Of a stretch of 64,000 nt of DNA, positions 1 through 11,365 are shown piece by piece. Below the pieces are notes generated by a model that saw nothing but the letters and a program-made list of their open reading frames with translations, ran no database searches and was not told the origin of the DNA. A program made the position numbers and the translations under genes. Source of the stretch: Aspidapion aeneum (lineage: Eukaryota > Arthropoda > Insecta > Coleoptera > Brentidae). Positions within the stretch are counted from its first letter, which is position 1. Each line of letters starts with the position of its first letter. Location: NCBI GenBank assembly GCA_963576565.1, contig OY755038.1:142080558-142144557 (forward strand), read 5' to 3'.

Positions 1-32
1 CCCTCTTACAAATTTGGCGCCCGAGCAGGGAC
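1..32 (+). mobile_element. LTR 3' end and tRNA-Lys primer-binding site
   Basis: Positions 1-10 look like the end of an LTR (terminating TTACA). After a 4-nt spacer, positions 15-32 read TGGCGCCCGAGCAGGGAC, which matches the tRNA-Lys(UUU) primer-binding site of retroelements at 17 of 18 bases (from memory of that tRNA end). The spacing of LTR end to PBS is like that in the Gypsy element at 18.4 kb. This implies an LTR retrotransposon on the + strand whose LTR lies left of the window. No gag or pol follows, so the element is degraded or has a long leader. Confidence 0.7.
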
Positions 33-290
33 TAATGTTTGCTCACATTTTAGCACAGAACAGACAGGTTATTTCAATAATTTTTTTTAAAAGATAATAG
101 CATTAATTAGGCTTAATTTTGTAGGTTTATCATTTTAGAGAGATATTGAATTTTTTTTTTCTGATCGTAATCACCAAAATAAGCAGGTTTCCAGTTACTG
201 AGATATGTAAATTAACAAAAAAGGGGGCTTATAAACGGTGCCTTGCTTTAGAAATCGAAAAGTCGGACCCGTAAACAATCTATGTATTTC

Positions 291-975
291 TTTTGGTTGA
301 GAAGTATCTAATGTTGGCAGACTTTTAGAAAAGACAATTAAATCTAATTTGCAATCGCTGTATCCTAAAATGTGAAATAAAAACCGGTTTTAAGTTAAAA
401 AGAACAAAATTTCCGGCTTAATTATTAATATAAATATAATTTTATTATTAAAACTGCAAAGTACATATGCTTTATAGTCATGGTCTTTTCCGTTGCGAAG
501 TCTTTAAAATTGTCAGACTTTATTTCTAAAAAGTTCATGAAATGCAAAACTGCAAAATATTCAATCCATATTAGGAATCATTTTTATGGAAACGTTCTTA
601 ATTTTTATAAATTTATTGAAAAATCTTCATTAATTAAAACTGGTTTTTGGTTGAGAAGTTATAATTTAGCAAATTTAAGTTATCTAAAGTAAAAATTAAA
701 ATGTTACACCGCAACGGTCCAAAACATATTCAGTATTTAATATCCTTTTGGTTGGGAAGGTACGAAAATTGGCAGAGGTTGCTTCCAATTTGCAGTTTTT
801 AAAAATTGAATACAATTATGTCATTGTGCCTTTTTGGTTGAGAAGTAATTAAAATTGCCAGATTCTATTCTAAACTGCTTAAAACTGTTTAAGTGTAAAA
901 AAACTAGTATCGTAAGAATCGAGTCGATAGTATTTTTGGTTGAGAAATTATTAAATTTAACAGAATTCAGTTATT
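291..975 (+). repeat. Leader region with six degenerate motif copies
   Basis: A motif close to TTTTTGGTTGAGAAGT, followed about 5-10 nt later by AATTGGCAGA, recurs near 291, 484, 643, 746, 831 and 933. Copies are spaced 85-193 bp apart and separated by AT-rich sequence. They lie just downstream of the primer-binding site at 15-32, so they probably belong to the 5' leader of that element. There is no convincing ORF here; the 70-codon frame at 480-692 is composed of repeat sequence. Confidence 0.55.
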
Positions 976-1179
976 TCAAATTTATTGTTTTCATGCATTG
1001 TTAAAGCGCGAGATACTTTTTTTTTGTAAAAAAATATTTGAACCTAAAAAAAAGGATAAATTAATAAAATAAATGTAAGTTTTTTTTCTTACTTGTTGTT
1101 TTTTATCAGTATTGTTGGAGAAATAAGAATTTAAGCCTTTGCAAAGTAAAACATCTTATTTCAGGTTTGCATGTACTTG

Positions 1180-1745
1180 CGTTTGTCTGTCTGTAACGAC
1201 CAGCACGCATGGCTCAAAAACCGCGTGCTCGATTTTGATGAGATTTGATACCTGGGCTGTGTCTTGGGTCAAGATGGTCCTATTTAAAAATAAAAAAAAT
1301 GCACCAAACATAAGCCAAATAAAATGGTGGGGGTAGATTACAAAAATTACAGGTTATTTGAAAATATGACGTGTGTCATATCAAATGAAAGGTAATTAAG
1401 TCTGGAGATGGACAAAATAAATTCTAGTTTTTTTTTTCTGTTTAAAAAAAAAGGTGGGGGTCATTTTAAAAATTAGAGTTTGAGTGAAGGTATGGCGTGT
1501 GTGATATCGGACGAAGGGTGGTTGAGTCTGGAGTTAGACAAAATAGATACATATTTTTTTTTAAAGGGGGTGGGGGTAAATTTCAAAAATTAGAGTTTGA
1601 GTGGACATATGGCGTGTGTGGTATCAAGCGAAAGGTGGTTGAGTCTGGAGTTGGACAAAATACATTTTGGTTTTTTTAAGGGTGGGGGTAGATTTCGGAA
1701 ATTGAAGTTTGGGTCAAAGCATGGCTTGTGTGGTAGAAAGTAATT
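1180..1745. repeat. Tandem repeat, about 115-bp units (GGGGGTAGATTT family)
   Basis: Four or so units each contain a G-run, GTAGATTTCAAAAATTAGAG, ATGGCGTGTGTGATATC and AAAGGT(A/G)(A/G)TTGAGTCTGGAG. The block is preceded by a lead-in with CTGTCTGTAACG and GGTCTTGGGTCAAGATGGTCC-like text. The same lead-in plus units recurs at 47900-48310, so this is a dispersed repeat with internal tandem structure. Short ORFs inside it are not genes. Confidence 0.7.
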
Positions 1746-3740
1746 ACAAATTTTTTTTTTCTACTAAATAATTTTTTTATTATTATTATTAATTAATAAA
1801 CCGAATACCTGACATGCCCTAAGACTACCGGACGAAACCTGACATGAGTTGTTGGTCCTGGCTGACCTGATTTAATTTTTGATTCTATTTTTTATTTCCA
1901 GATCCTGCGTGACTCTAATTCTCCCTGATACCTACCCTAACTATGTTCTACTTCACGTGACCTGACTCAAAGTAACTAAAAGTAATTACGTATTTTTTTT
2001 ATTTTCACTAAACAATTTATTTTTGTAATTATTATTTTATAATCCGATTTTATACCTGATTTGCCCTGAGATTCCCCGTCAAACCACACCAGTAATGAAC
2101 CGAACCGAACCGAACCGAACCGAACCGAACCGAACCGAACCGAACCGAAGCGAACCGAATTAAACCGAGCCAAGCCAAGCCGAACCGAACCGAACCTGAA
2201 AAAAAAAAATGTTTTTTTTTGGATTTTGTTTTTTAAAAATACTGGGTGAGGTTAAATATATCTTATTGTTATTTTAGCCTAATTTTTTTTATTAATAAGC
2301 ATTTTGCTTTTAATTAAAACTAGATACTGCCTTATCTGACCTGACTTGTCGTACCTAGAAGTGACTATTAAAATGTTTTTGTTTTAAAATTAATAATTTT
2401 TTTTAAAATTATTAAACCGACTGTATACCTGACCTAATTTTTTGGATTTTGTTTTTTTTAAATTCTGGCTGACGTTAATTTTTAATAATAATTAAATTTT
2501 ATGGTTATATTGGACTACATTTTTTTTTATTCATAAACATTTTGCTTTTAATTAAAACTAGATACTGCCTCACCTGACCTAAATTGAAGTACCTAGAATA
2601 TAAATGTTTTATTTTAAACCGAATAATTTTTTTTTAAAATGATTAATGATATCCGATCACTATCCGATCTAATACCTGACCTGCCCTCTAATTACCAGTC
2701 AAACCAGAGCAAGCTTGTCCTGACCTAATTTTTTCTTGGATTAAGTTTTTTTTTTTAAATCCTAGGTGAGTTATTTTGGCATATTTTTTTTTAATGATAA
2801 ACATTTGGCTTTTAATTGAAGCTAGATACTGCTTCACCCGACCTGACTTCAATTAGGTGTTTAAATGTTTTATGTTAAACTAAATAATTTTCTTTTAACT
2901 TTAAATTATTAACCGGTTTTATACCTGACATGCTCTGAGAATACCAGTCAAACCAGACCATCCTGATCTGACCTAGTTTATAATTTTGATTATTTTTGGC
3001 TTTTTCATTTTGATTCTGTGTGACATGTACCTTACCGAACCTGACTTATTTGAAACGCATAACCGTTTTGATATGACCTGACCTGACTGGAAAACCATTG
3101 TATTAAATTAGAATTTTTCTTAAAGCCATTTTGTAGTTGGAATTGTATTTGTTATATTGACTTTAGATGTACCTAATCGTAAGTATCCGAACTTGACTTG
3201 ATTTTAGCTAAGCTGGCCTGGCCTATCTGGACCTAGCCTGACATATCCGGACCTGACGTGATATATCCGGACCTAACGTGACATATCCGGACCTGACATG
3301 GCCTAACCGTACCGGACCTGACCTGACATATCCGAACTTGACCTGACCTCGCTAGACGCGAACATATCTGGACCTGACCTGACCTATCCGAATTTGACTT
3401 GATCGATCTGGAACAGGCCTGACCCATACTGACTTGATTGACTTAGCAGATCCTCACCTGGCTTATCCGGACCTGACCTGACCCATCCGGACCAGACCCG
3501 AACTAGCCGGACCTGATTTAGTCGGATCTGACCTGATCTGACCCAAACTAGTTGGACCTGACATGACATAGCCGGACCTGACCTAGTCAAATCTGACTTG
3601 ATCTAAACTAGTTGGATTTAGGACATATCCGGACCTGACGTGACATATCCGGACCTGATCTGACGAATCCGGACCTGACCTGACCTAGCCGTAACTAACA
3701 TGTCCCGACCTGATCTGACCTAATGGGACCTGTTTCCGTA
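1746..3740. repeat. CCTGA-rich satellite with larger units
   Basis: From about 1746 to 3000, a unit of roughly 240-260 bp recurs; its marker AACTAGATACTGCC-like segment lies near 2319, 2561 and 2822. From about 3000 to 3740 it collapses to a short unit of about 20-25 bp of the type CCTGACATATCCGGA. Long open frames on the - strand (1976-2173, 3233-3590) are by-products of the repeat period and are not proteins. Confidence 0.7.
2096..2195. repeat. (CGAAC)n microsatellite
   Basis: An uninterrupted 5-bp repeat of CGAAC/GAACC, with degenerate ends, embedded in the CCTGA-type satellite. Confidence 0.85.
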
Positions 3741-3748
3741 CCGGAGTA

Positions 3749-3788
3749 CCAACTTCTAAACTGACAATACTAAGAGTTTAGAAGTTGG
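3749..3788. repeat. Perfect 14-bp stem hairpin
   Basis: CCAACTTCTAAACT is followed 12 nt later by its exact reverse complement. It sits at the right edge of the CCTGA-type satellite. The following 3789-4250 is AT-rich, and I recognise nothing in it. Confidence 0.7.
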
Positions 3789-4254
3789 CATCTCAATTTT
3801 GTAAACAAAGAAACTTTTTAAGTAATTTCAACAAAAATCATATATTTTTTCTTGAGTAGAATTGTTTTTTTAAACAAAAAAATTAATATATTTGTTTAAC
3901 CATATAAATTCCATTAACAAAAAAAAACAGATTTAAAAAGAAAATCCTGTTCAAATAGAAAACTAATTTAAAAATATTTTTCGATTATCAACAATTTTTA
4001 AAATTTTAGTTTTTTGTTTAAAACTTGAATTTGCTTTACTGAAGCACGAAGCCGTTTTCCATGTGGGGAAATACACTTAGCAATTTTTTTTACGTAATAA
4101 AAATTATTATAAAATAATTTGACTCAAATATAATTTAATTTTTTTTATTTTTAATTTTGTTTTTTTGTTAGCGAAATTGCATAAAAGTTATTATTGTTTT
4201 TTAACTTTATGTTAATTAAATTTTAAGATTAAATTCTGGAAATTAGCTCAGTAA

Positions 4255-4865
4255 TTTACGGTTGTTTCCGGTAACAATTTATAACTTTGGAAACCGCCAA
4301 AAGTTATAACTCCGAGATCCAAAACTGATGGTTAGTTTAAATCCAGTTATCTTCTAAGATTTAATCTATTTCTTTTTAACCCCTTCCTTAATTCAAGGGT
4401 GCTTTAAAAACACCTTATAACTTTGGAACCCACCATAAGTTATAATGTAGCAGTCATCAAGCCTTTAAAGAAGAAAAGCGGTAATCAGTCCACTTATAAA
4501 TTTGGAAAACGCCAAAAGTTATAAATCAGCAGCCAACCTGTAGAAAAAATCCGATGGTCAGTCAAAATCCAGATTAGATTTCTCTGTAATTCAGGGGTAT
4601 TTCCGGCAACAATTTATGACTTTGGAAACCGCCAAAAGTTATAACTCCGAAGTCCAAAACCCGATAATTAGTTTAAATCCTGATATTTTCTAGTATTTAA
4701 TCTATTTTTTTTTTGAAACCCTGCAATACTTTAAGGACGCTTCAAAAATACCTTATAACTTTGGAACCCGCCCAAAAGTTATAATGCAGCAGCCATCAAG
4801 CCTCTGAAGAAAGAAACCGGTATTCAGTCAACTTGTAACTTTGGAAACCGCCAAAAGTTATAACT
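4255..4865. repeat. Palindromic three-part satellite, left block
   Basis: A core of the form ACTTATAACTTTGGAA..CCGCCAAAAGTTATAA, an imperfect palindrome, recurs about every 85-140 bp. Three spacer types follow the core in turn: one with TCCGAGATCCAAAAC, one with GCAGCAGCCATCAAGCC, one with CAGCCAACCTGTAGAAAAA. Together they make a higher-order unit of about 340 bp. The block stops at the Gypsy insertion and resumes at 21688. Confidence 0.8.
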
Positions 4866-4906
4866 TGTGGCCTTAATAAAAGTTTAAAAAAATTTGGGCG
4901 CCAATT
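4866..4906 (-). other. Extension beyond the 3' LTR: PBS piece plus second LTR end
   Basis: In element orientation, the 3' LTR end is followed by AAT and TGGCGCCC, exactly as at the internal 5' LTR/PBS junction. Next come about 20 AT-rich bases and then a second TAAGGCCACA LTR end. So a second, almost completely deleted element end, or an aberrant reverse-transcription product, lies between the 3' LTR and the satellite. Confidence 0.65.
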
Positions 4907-7900
4907 TGTGGCCTTAAAAAAAAGTTGTGTGACATTTGTGGCAGCTTAAAGACGTCGCCGCCATTTTGTGACACTGAAACCCACTGAATAATTAAACAAA
5001 TATCTGGAAGCAGAACTGTATTTTCCAGCTAGGTAAAACATTGATATGCCCGGTAACTTTTATACAGTGGAGAAGGGGGGGTTCAGAAATAAGAAACTTT
5101 TAAGTGCGCCACATTATTTAATACCAATGTTTTACAAAGAAGATCTTAAATAAAATACAGTTCAACCCAAACGTTGCAGCCAAACAATGAAATTCTACTT
5201 ACTTCCGAGGCTTCCAGAGTATTTGTGTAATCAAGAATAACCAAAAAAAATAAACAGAATAAAATTCTAAAAGATTGAATTGAGATGACAAAACTAGAAG
5301 CACTTTACAGGTAGATGGACTCCTTTAACAGGTCATAGTTATCTACATCTGAATCAGTAGTGTGAGACTCAGTTGTATAAATGATGGTTAAAAATAAGAT
5401 ATACTTCCAAAATTATTCTGTCATAGGGGAGATCCGGACCAAATATCTGCTGTCATCATTCTATGTTGGGTAGAATGAGACAGACAGCAACCCAGTCCGA
5501 GATCCACCCCATGAGGTAAAAATGTGTAAAGAAACCGTTAAAACATGTAATCTCATCTCTCTTTTGTCTCCGCAAAGTTGGTCATTGGGTTGTACAAATA
5601 ACACAAGAAAAATTAGTTCATCTTGTTTATTTTAAAAGGTAAAACTGGAGTATTACCAAAAACATGAAATAGAAAAAAAATTAATGAAATGTAGTGGAAC
5701 AAGTCAGGGCCTAAGTAGCAAGACAATCCAAATTTCACAAGAGAAATTGTCTTAAATAAATGAAATGAAGGAAAACTTAGTAAATACACCGCAAAATTGT
5801 GGTTATGACGTCATACCGTTACCTTGCGTTTACAAGAAGTGTTAAAATTAAGCTGTGCAAAATTATATAGGGAAAGATCACTTCTAAATTATATTGTGAA
5901 AGTTATATATGAGAAAAAAATTATAGTTAAGGCTTGCTCCTACCTTGGTCCTTGATTATATTGTTAAAATAAAAAAAGTGTTTTATTTTGTAAACCTGGA
6001 TGTGTTGTACCAGACATCTTCTGCTACTCCAGGTCCCGTTCTGCTCGCGCCTTCCCTAGTGCCCGCTTAGCACATCACGCTAGGGCCTCACTGGTTGTGG
6101 AAAATGTTGCTGATTCTTTGCCCGAGCGTAGAAAGGTTGTGGGATGCTTGCCCGAGCGTAGAAAGGTTGTGGGATGCTTGCCCGAGCGTAGAACCCTGTG
6201 GAAAATGAAATGTTTCAGTTTCCTGGAGAACCCCATGTCGACTCAATAAAATACAGCAGATTTAAACAGATGAACTAAAATAACCCTACGTACCTTTCCC
6301 AGGGTTAGAACTGGCTCGTCCGGCTTCCCACCAGCGTCCAGCACCGCTGCCGATGGAATGGACAGGGCTGTAGACAAAGGAGAAAAACAATATATAGTTT
6401 TTATCCAACACGTGGTTAAAAGAAAAATATAAAAACGCCAAAAATTCCCCACGTCTGTTGTCAAAAAAAGTACATTTCACACGAAAAATAACTACAATTT
6501 GGGAGGCAAATATTATCTTGAAGAGTACTCAAATAAAAAAAAATGAAAAAAAATAAAATCGAACTTACCGCTGCTCTTTCCGTACAAAATGGCGTAGGCC
6601 GACTTAAAATTCCCCTCAAAAGGGTGCGAGCGTCACTCCAGATTACGCCTAGACACGACGGACTCACTTGTACAGTCTCTGGGACTGAACCTGCAGTTTT
6701 TTGCAGTGCCACTAACCAAAACAATGGCGATCCCAGAGCCTGCTGCCGACCCAGCCAAAATTCGTTAGCAAAGAGAGACAAAGCACTTCGTCGAGAATAC
6801 CAGAATAATGAAGTCGCCGGAAACCGTTTTGTAAATTTGGTGGGGAGTGGGGACGGTAAAACGCAATAGTACCAACCTAATCTTCCCGGTTAAATTCAAA
6901 TAAAGGATGCGAACCTATTTATAAAAAACTTTTTCGCCAAAAATAAATCTCTACCTTCAGTGGCAAGACTGGAAGAAAAAACCCGGGGTTTTCAAAGTAA
7001 CCAATAAGGAGATACAGCAATAGTTCTATACAGGTATATAGGGGCAGCACCGACCACCTTGAGGTGTTGTCGGATCTATTTCCACGGTTGAAATTTTTAT
7101 AACAAGGACGTCGAGACACCCTCCATACATTTGACCGAACATTTGCCTACCGGACCCCCACCAACATATCAAGTAGAAGAAGAATAACCCGACGGACTAG
7201 AAGAAGCTCAGCATTGAAACCATCAACTGTAAAATCAATTACTGGAGATCAGGGCATGCAGCAAACCCAGGAATATTCGAACACTCAACCAATTCCCACA
7301 TGAGTAAAGCTATACTAAGTGTAGAATTCAGTTGTATTTTAGCTACAGTTTCAGTCACAAGTTTCCTTTGCTCTTTATATATGTTTTCTCTAAGATTCAT
7401 ATGGTTTGACGCCATTCTTGTAAAACATTTCTACTGTAATAAAGTTGTTTCTGAACCTGAACCCAAAAATACACACTGAACTACTGCTAAGAAGCTCGGC
7501 ACAAGAGTGTTCAGATCTTAACTCACACGATTTCGTTTATTCTTTTAGCCTTGGTTTTTATCCCTCGTCTATCTCCCATTTACAAAAGTGCATAACTCGT
7601 ATTTATTTTATCCTTTCCCTATCAAATTAATAAAGATATCAAAGTGGCGGAGCCTCGGTTGTTCCTGGTCAAACCGTGGACCTAAATATGTTTTCGTGCT
7701 GTCACAACTAGCTATGAGGTTCGGATTGTCCCAATATCCTCGAAAATAAACGTAAGGGAATGAAATGTTCATCCAAATGTTTCCTTCCTGTTACTAAAAC
7801 CATTTGTGATGCGGCAACGCCGCCATTCCCCAGCATAACAGCTGTTTAACTTTATGTACGTCAAGTAAACGACGAAACTGCAGAAAAAACAAAACAACCA

Positions 7901-8161
7901 AAAGTTTTATGTGATTTTCCCGAAACCTGTGATCCTAAATTCCAATTACGATGTCCAGATAATGCGATGTGCGTAGTGTCCACAGTAATTCGATGGAATG
8001 CCTCCTTTTAAGGTAACTTCCTAGACACTATATAACCTCCAAACCCATCTCTATAAAATACCCTTACCTTGTGTACAGAAAGACGAATCAAAGAGCCTTG
8101 ACCATTTACCCAAATAAACAAATATGTAACGTTGTCCCAAACGTAAAAATGACACGTTACA
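4907..8161 (-). repeat. 3' LTR of the Gypsy element (3255 bp)
   Basis: Nearly identical to 18432-21687. It contains a 30-bp tandem repeat at 6118-6193 (two and a half copies of a GCCCGAGCGTAGAAAGG unit), a moderately GC-rich core around 6000-6900, and a TATATA box at 7035-7040 on the - strand. Open frames of 60-108 codons occur on both strands (for example 6543-6869 +, 6461-6781 -), but none resembles a known protein. Confidence 0.9.
6118..6193. repeat. 30-bp tandem repeat inside the 3' LTR
   Basis: Two full copies and one partial copy of a unit starting TTGCCCGAGCGTAGAAAGG. The other LTR has the same at 19643-19718, so the expansion predates this insertion. Confidence 0.85.
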
Positions 8162-8180
8162 TAATCCCCCCCCAACTTCA
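8162..8180 (-). other. Polypurine tract of the Gypsy element
   Basis: On the - strand, a run of eight G followed by ATTA abuts the TGTAAC start of the 3' LTR. This is the expected position of the plus-strand primer. Confidence 0.75.
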
Positions 8181-8200
8181 AGACGATTAACCTAAAAAGG

Positions 8201-11200
8201 TTAATCGGAGAGGTCCGCTGCCGACTTAAGGTCTTTGGCATGCCAACTCCCTGGCAGTACTTTACCCGATGGTTCCTGAAGCTCAAATATCCATGGAGAA
8301 ATTTTATTCCTAATCACATAAGGACCAACGAATTTCGGTGCTAACTTCTTCGAGAAAAACTTCGCAGCATCTGACAAAACATAATTTTTCTTCCAAACAC
8401 GCTGACCCACAGCAAAGTTGGGTACCCTTGTACGCAAATTATACTGAACTACGTTTTTCTCTCCAGCCACCTCTAACCTTCTCTTAACATCAGCATAGAG
8501 CTTCCGGAAACCTTCGTTCTTACTTTCAGCTGCGGATTGTACACCATTCTCTTCAGATAACAAAACTGGGTTGGAGTAATCTTTACCTGATAAACAAATA
8601 TTCCTACCAAAATTAACAAAGAAAGGAGACATCCTGGTTGTCTCATGGGTTGCAGTACGAATCGCTCAGGCAAGTTTATGTATTTGTTCGTCCCACTTCC
8701 TGTGGTTGTCTTTCACATAACAACATAACATGGTTTTTAACGTGCGATTCGTCCTTTCTGTTGGATTCGCTCTGGGGTGATAGTACGGATTATACTGAAT
8801 TTTAACCTGATAACTCTCAGCAAAACGCTTAAATTCGTTACTTTTGTACTGAGGGCCATTATCACAAAGTATCAAGCGGGGTACTCCGAAGACCATAAAT
8901 ACTTGTTCCTCAAGGTGCTTGACAACAGCTTGAGTAGGGGCTGTTCGCATTGGAAAAACTAAGGAAAACTTACTCAAATAGTCCGTAACGACGAGAATCC
9001 AGCAATTACCCTTTGTTGAACGAGGTAGAGGTCCACATAAATCAGTCGAAATAATTTCCCAAGGACGAGTTGGTTTTGGGTGAGATATCATCTGATCAGA
9101 TACACCTTGTGTATCACCTTTATGAGCTGCACAGATAAAGCATTTCTTTACAAAAGTTGCCACGTCCTGGCGCATTTTTGGCCAATAATATTTTTCTGCC
9201 AGTCTGTGGAAGGTTTTATACACACCCATATGTCCTGCGGTAGGAGGATCGTGAGCTTCTCCAATAATTCTACGCCTATGATCTTTGGGGACTACCTCTT
9301 TCCAATATTCGTTAGATGGTGAAAGTTGAGGGTATTCTTGTTTGACATATTTATACAACTTATTATCAGTGTATCTCCAGTTCATAAATTTTAACGGTGA
9401 TTCTACGACCCTCTTTACCATCTTTTGGTACCATCGATCTTTAATTGCTGTTGAAACATCTCTGGGCTGCGAAATTGTATCAATCATAGGTACTGCACGA
9501 GACAACATGTCCGGGACAACTAAATCTTTCCCTTTCCGATGGATTACTTCAAAATCATATTGCTGCAGTTTTACAGACCAACGAGCAAGTCTTCCACTGG
9601 GCTCTTTTAAGCTATGAAGCCATTTTAAACTAAAATGATCTGTTATGACCTTAAATGAGATCCCCTCAATATAAGGCCGGAGCTTCTCTATCGCCCAAAC
9701 CAATGCCAAACATTCTCGCTCGGTGGTCGTGTAAACACGTTCTTGCTTAGTCAAAGATCGACTCAAATAGCAAATGACTTTGTCTCCTTCAGGATAAGGT
9801 TGCGTTAAACATGCTCCTATTCCATAGCCTGATGCGTCTGTTTGAATGACAAATTCTTTGGTATAATCTGGACATGTAAGAATCGGTGCAGTCACTAAAA
9901 GTTCCTTAATCTTAATAAATGCTCTTTCGCAGTCTGGAGTCCATTCGAACTTTTGATTTTTCTTAGTTAGAGCTGTAATTGGAGCTATTATCGCTGAAAA
10001 ATTCTCTATGAAACGTCTATACCAGGATATTGTACCTACAACTCTACGAACTTCTCTGACAGTTCTTGGCCTCTGGAGCTCTAACATGGCTTTAATTTTA
10101 TTAGGGTCAACTCGGATGCCTCGACGGTCCACTACGAAACCTAAATAAGTCATTTCTGGCCTACACAGTTGGCATTTCTCCCAACTTACCGTTATCTTTG
10201 CATTCTGCAATCTTCGTAGGACTTCCTCAAGAATTCTAAGATGTTCAGAAAAGCTCTGTGTGACAATTACGAGGTCATCGAGATATACGTATACGTAGGG
10301 GTCTAAATCGTTTCCTATGATGCTATCTATGAGTCTCTGCCAAGTTGCAGGTGCATTATGAAGACCAAATGGTAACCGCTTAAATTGGAAGAGACCTCGT
10401 CGACAGATGAATGCTGTTAGTGGCTTCGATGATTCTTCCATTGGTACTTGCCAATAAGCACTCTTAATATCTAAAGTTGACAAGTACTTAGCATCTTTCA
10501 ATTTGTCAAGAGTCTCGGATACGAGTGGTAAAGGATAACTATCACGCGCCGTCACTGAGTTCAATTTGCGGTAGTCTACGCAGAACCGATATTTCTTTGT
10601 GTTTTTCTTTTGTACCATTACCACTGGTGAAGCCCATGAACTACTACTACGTTCTATCACATCCATTTTCAGCATTTCGTCGATTTCGTCATCAATAAGT
10701 TTTTGAATGACCGGTGAGACCTTATATGAACGTTGTCTTATCGGTGCTGCGTCTGTTGTAATCTTATGCTCTACCCTGTCTGTACATCCTAGTGAGTCAC
10801 CCATAATAGTCTTATATTTATCGACCAATTCCTCTAGTCGTTCTGATTCATAAGGCGAAAGAGTAGTTTGTTGGTCTGGTGTTTCTAAAGAACAAATCAC
10901 ATCTTTATTATCGGCAAAGTGCCACTCATTAGTACTTAAGTTCGGTACTATCCCCATCGAAATCCAAAAATCTAATCCCAAAATCAAAGTGTGCGGCAAT
11001 TCAGGAACGACGACGACCTCTATTAACCTAAATTTATCCTGAACTCGCATAGGAAGCTGCACTGTCCCAATACTACTCGTGCTTTGACCATTTGCCACAA
11101 TACAACTCGTCTTCTTTGTCGTATCAAGTGAAAAACCAAACCTCTCGATGATTGACCAACCATGATTCCCTAAAAAGGTACGTGAAGCCCCGGAATCCAA

Positions 11201-11365
11201 CAAACCTAATAACTTATTTCCGAGCACATCCACTTCTAAATAAGGCCTTTCATCTTTACGAGCATGACTTATCACATAATCTAAAACGTACGTTAGCCTA
11301 TCGGTCGATACTTGTTCAGGCTGACTCGAAGGTCGACCACCTACGAACGCCTGGGTCCGTTTCCC
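8201..11365 (-). pseudogene. pol: Gypsy pol polyprotein (PR-RT-RNaseH-IN), one in-frame stop
   Basis: This encodes the retrotransposon protease, reverse transcriptase, RNase H and integrase. Counting from the GTG at 11275: DSGA at 27-30 is the aspartic protease site; LDIKSAY (268-274) and YLDD (331-334) are the RT palm; TDAS (479-482) is RNase H; H675, H682, C712, C715 form the integrase zinc finger; D745, D805 and E840 are the catalytic triad. An in-frame TGA at 8666-8668 cuts the integrase. The same frame continues to 8201 and includes the C-terminal GPY/F-type module (KFVGPYVI). The frame is open upstream of 11275 into the end of gag and has no ATG there, which fits entry by -1 frameshifting at 11359-11365. 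It ends 39 bp from the 3' LTR, leaving no room for env. Everything except the TGA looks intact. Confidence 0.93.

Noticed and set aside
1976..3590. Frames on the - strand with repeats such as VRFGS and RSGQV
   Set aside because: Products of the CGAAC and CCTGA satellites, not genes.
6461..6869. Overlapping 106-108 codon frames on both strands inside the LTR
   Set aside because: They are conserved between the two LTRs only because the LTRs are near-identical. No domain is seen, and the two strands overlap.
8162..8200. env gene downstream of pol in the 16.8 kb element
   Set aside because: Only 39 bp separate pol from the 3' LTR, so there is no room for env.
9080..9617. + strand frames of 80-91 codons
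   Set aside because: Antisense shadows of the pol gene on the - strand.
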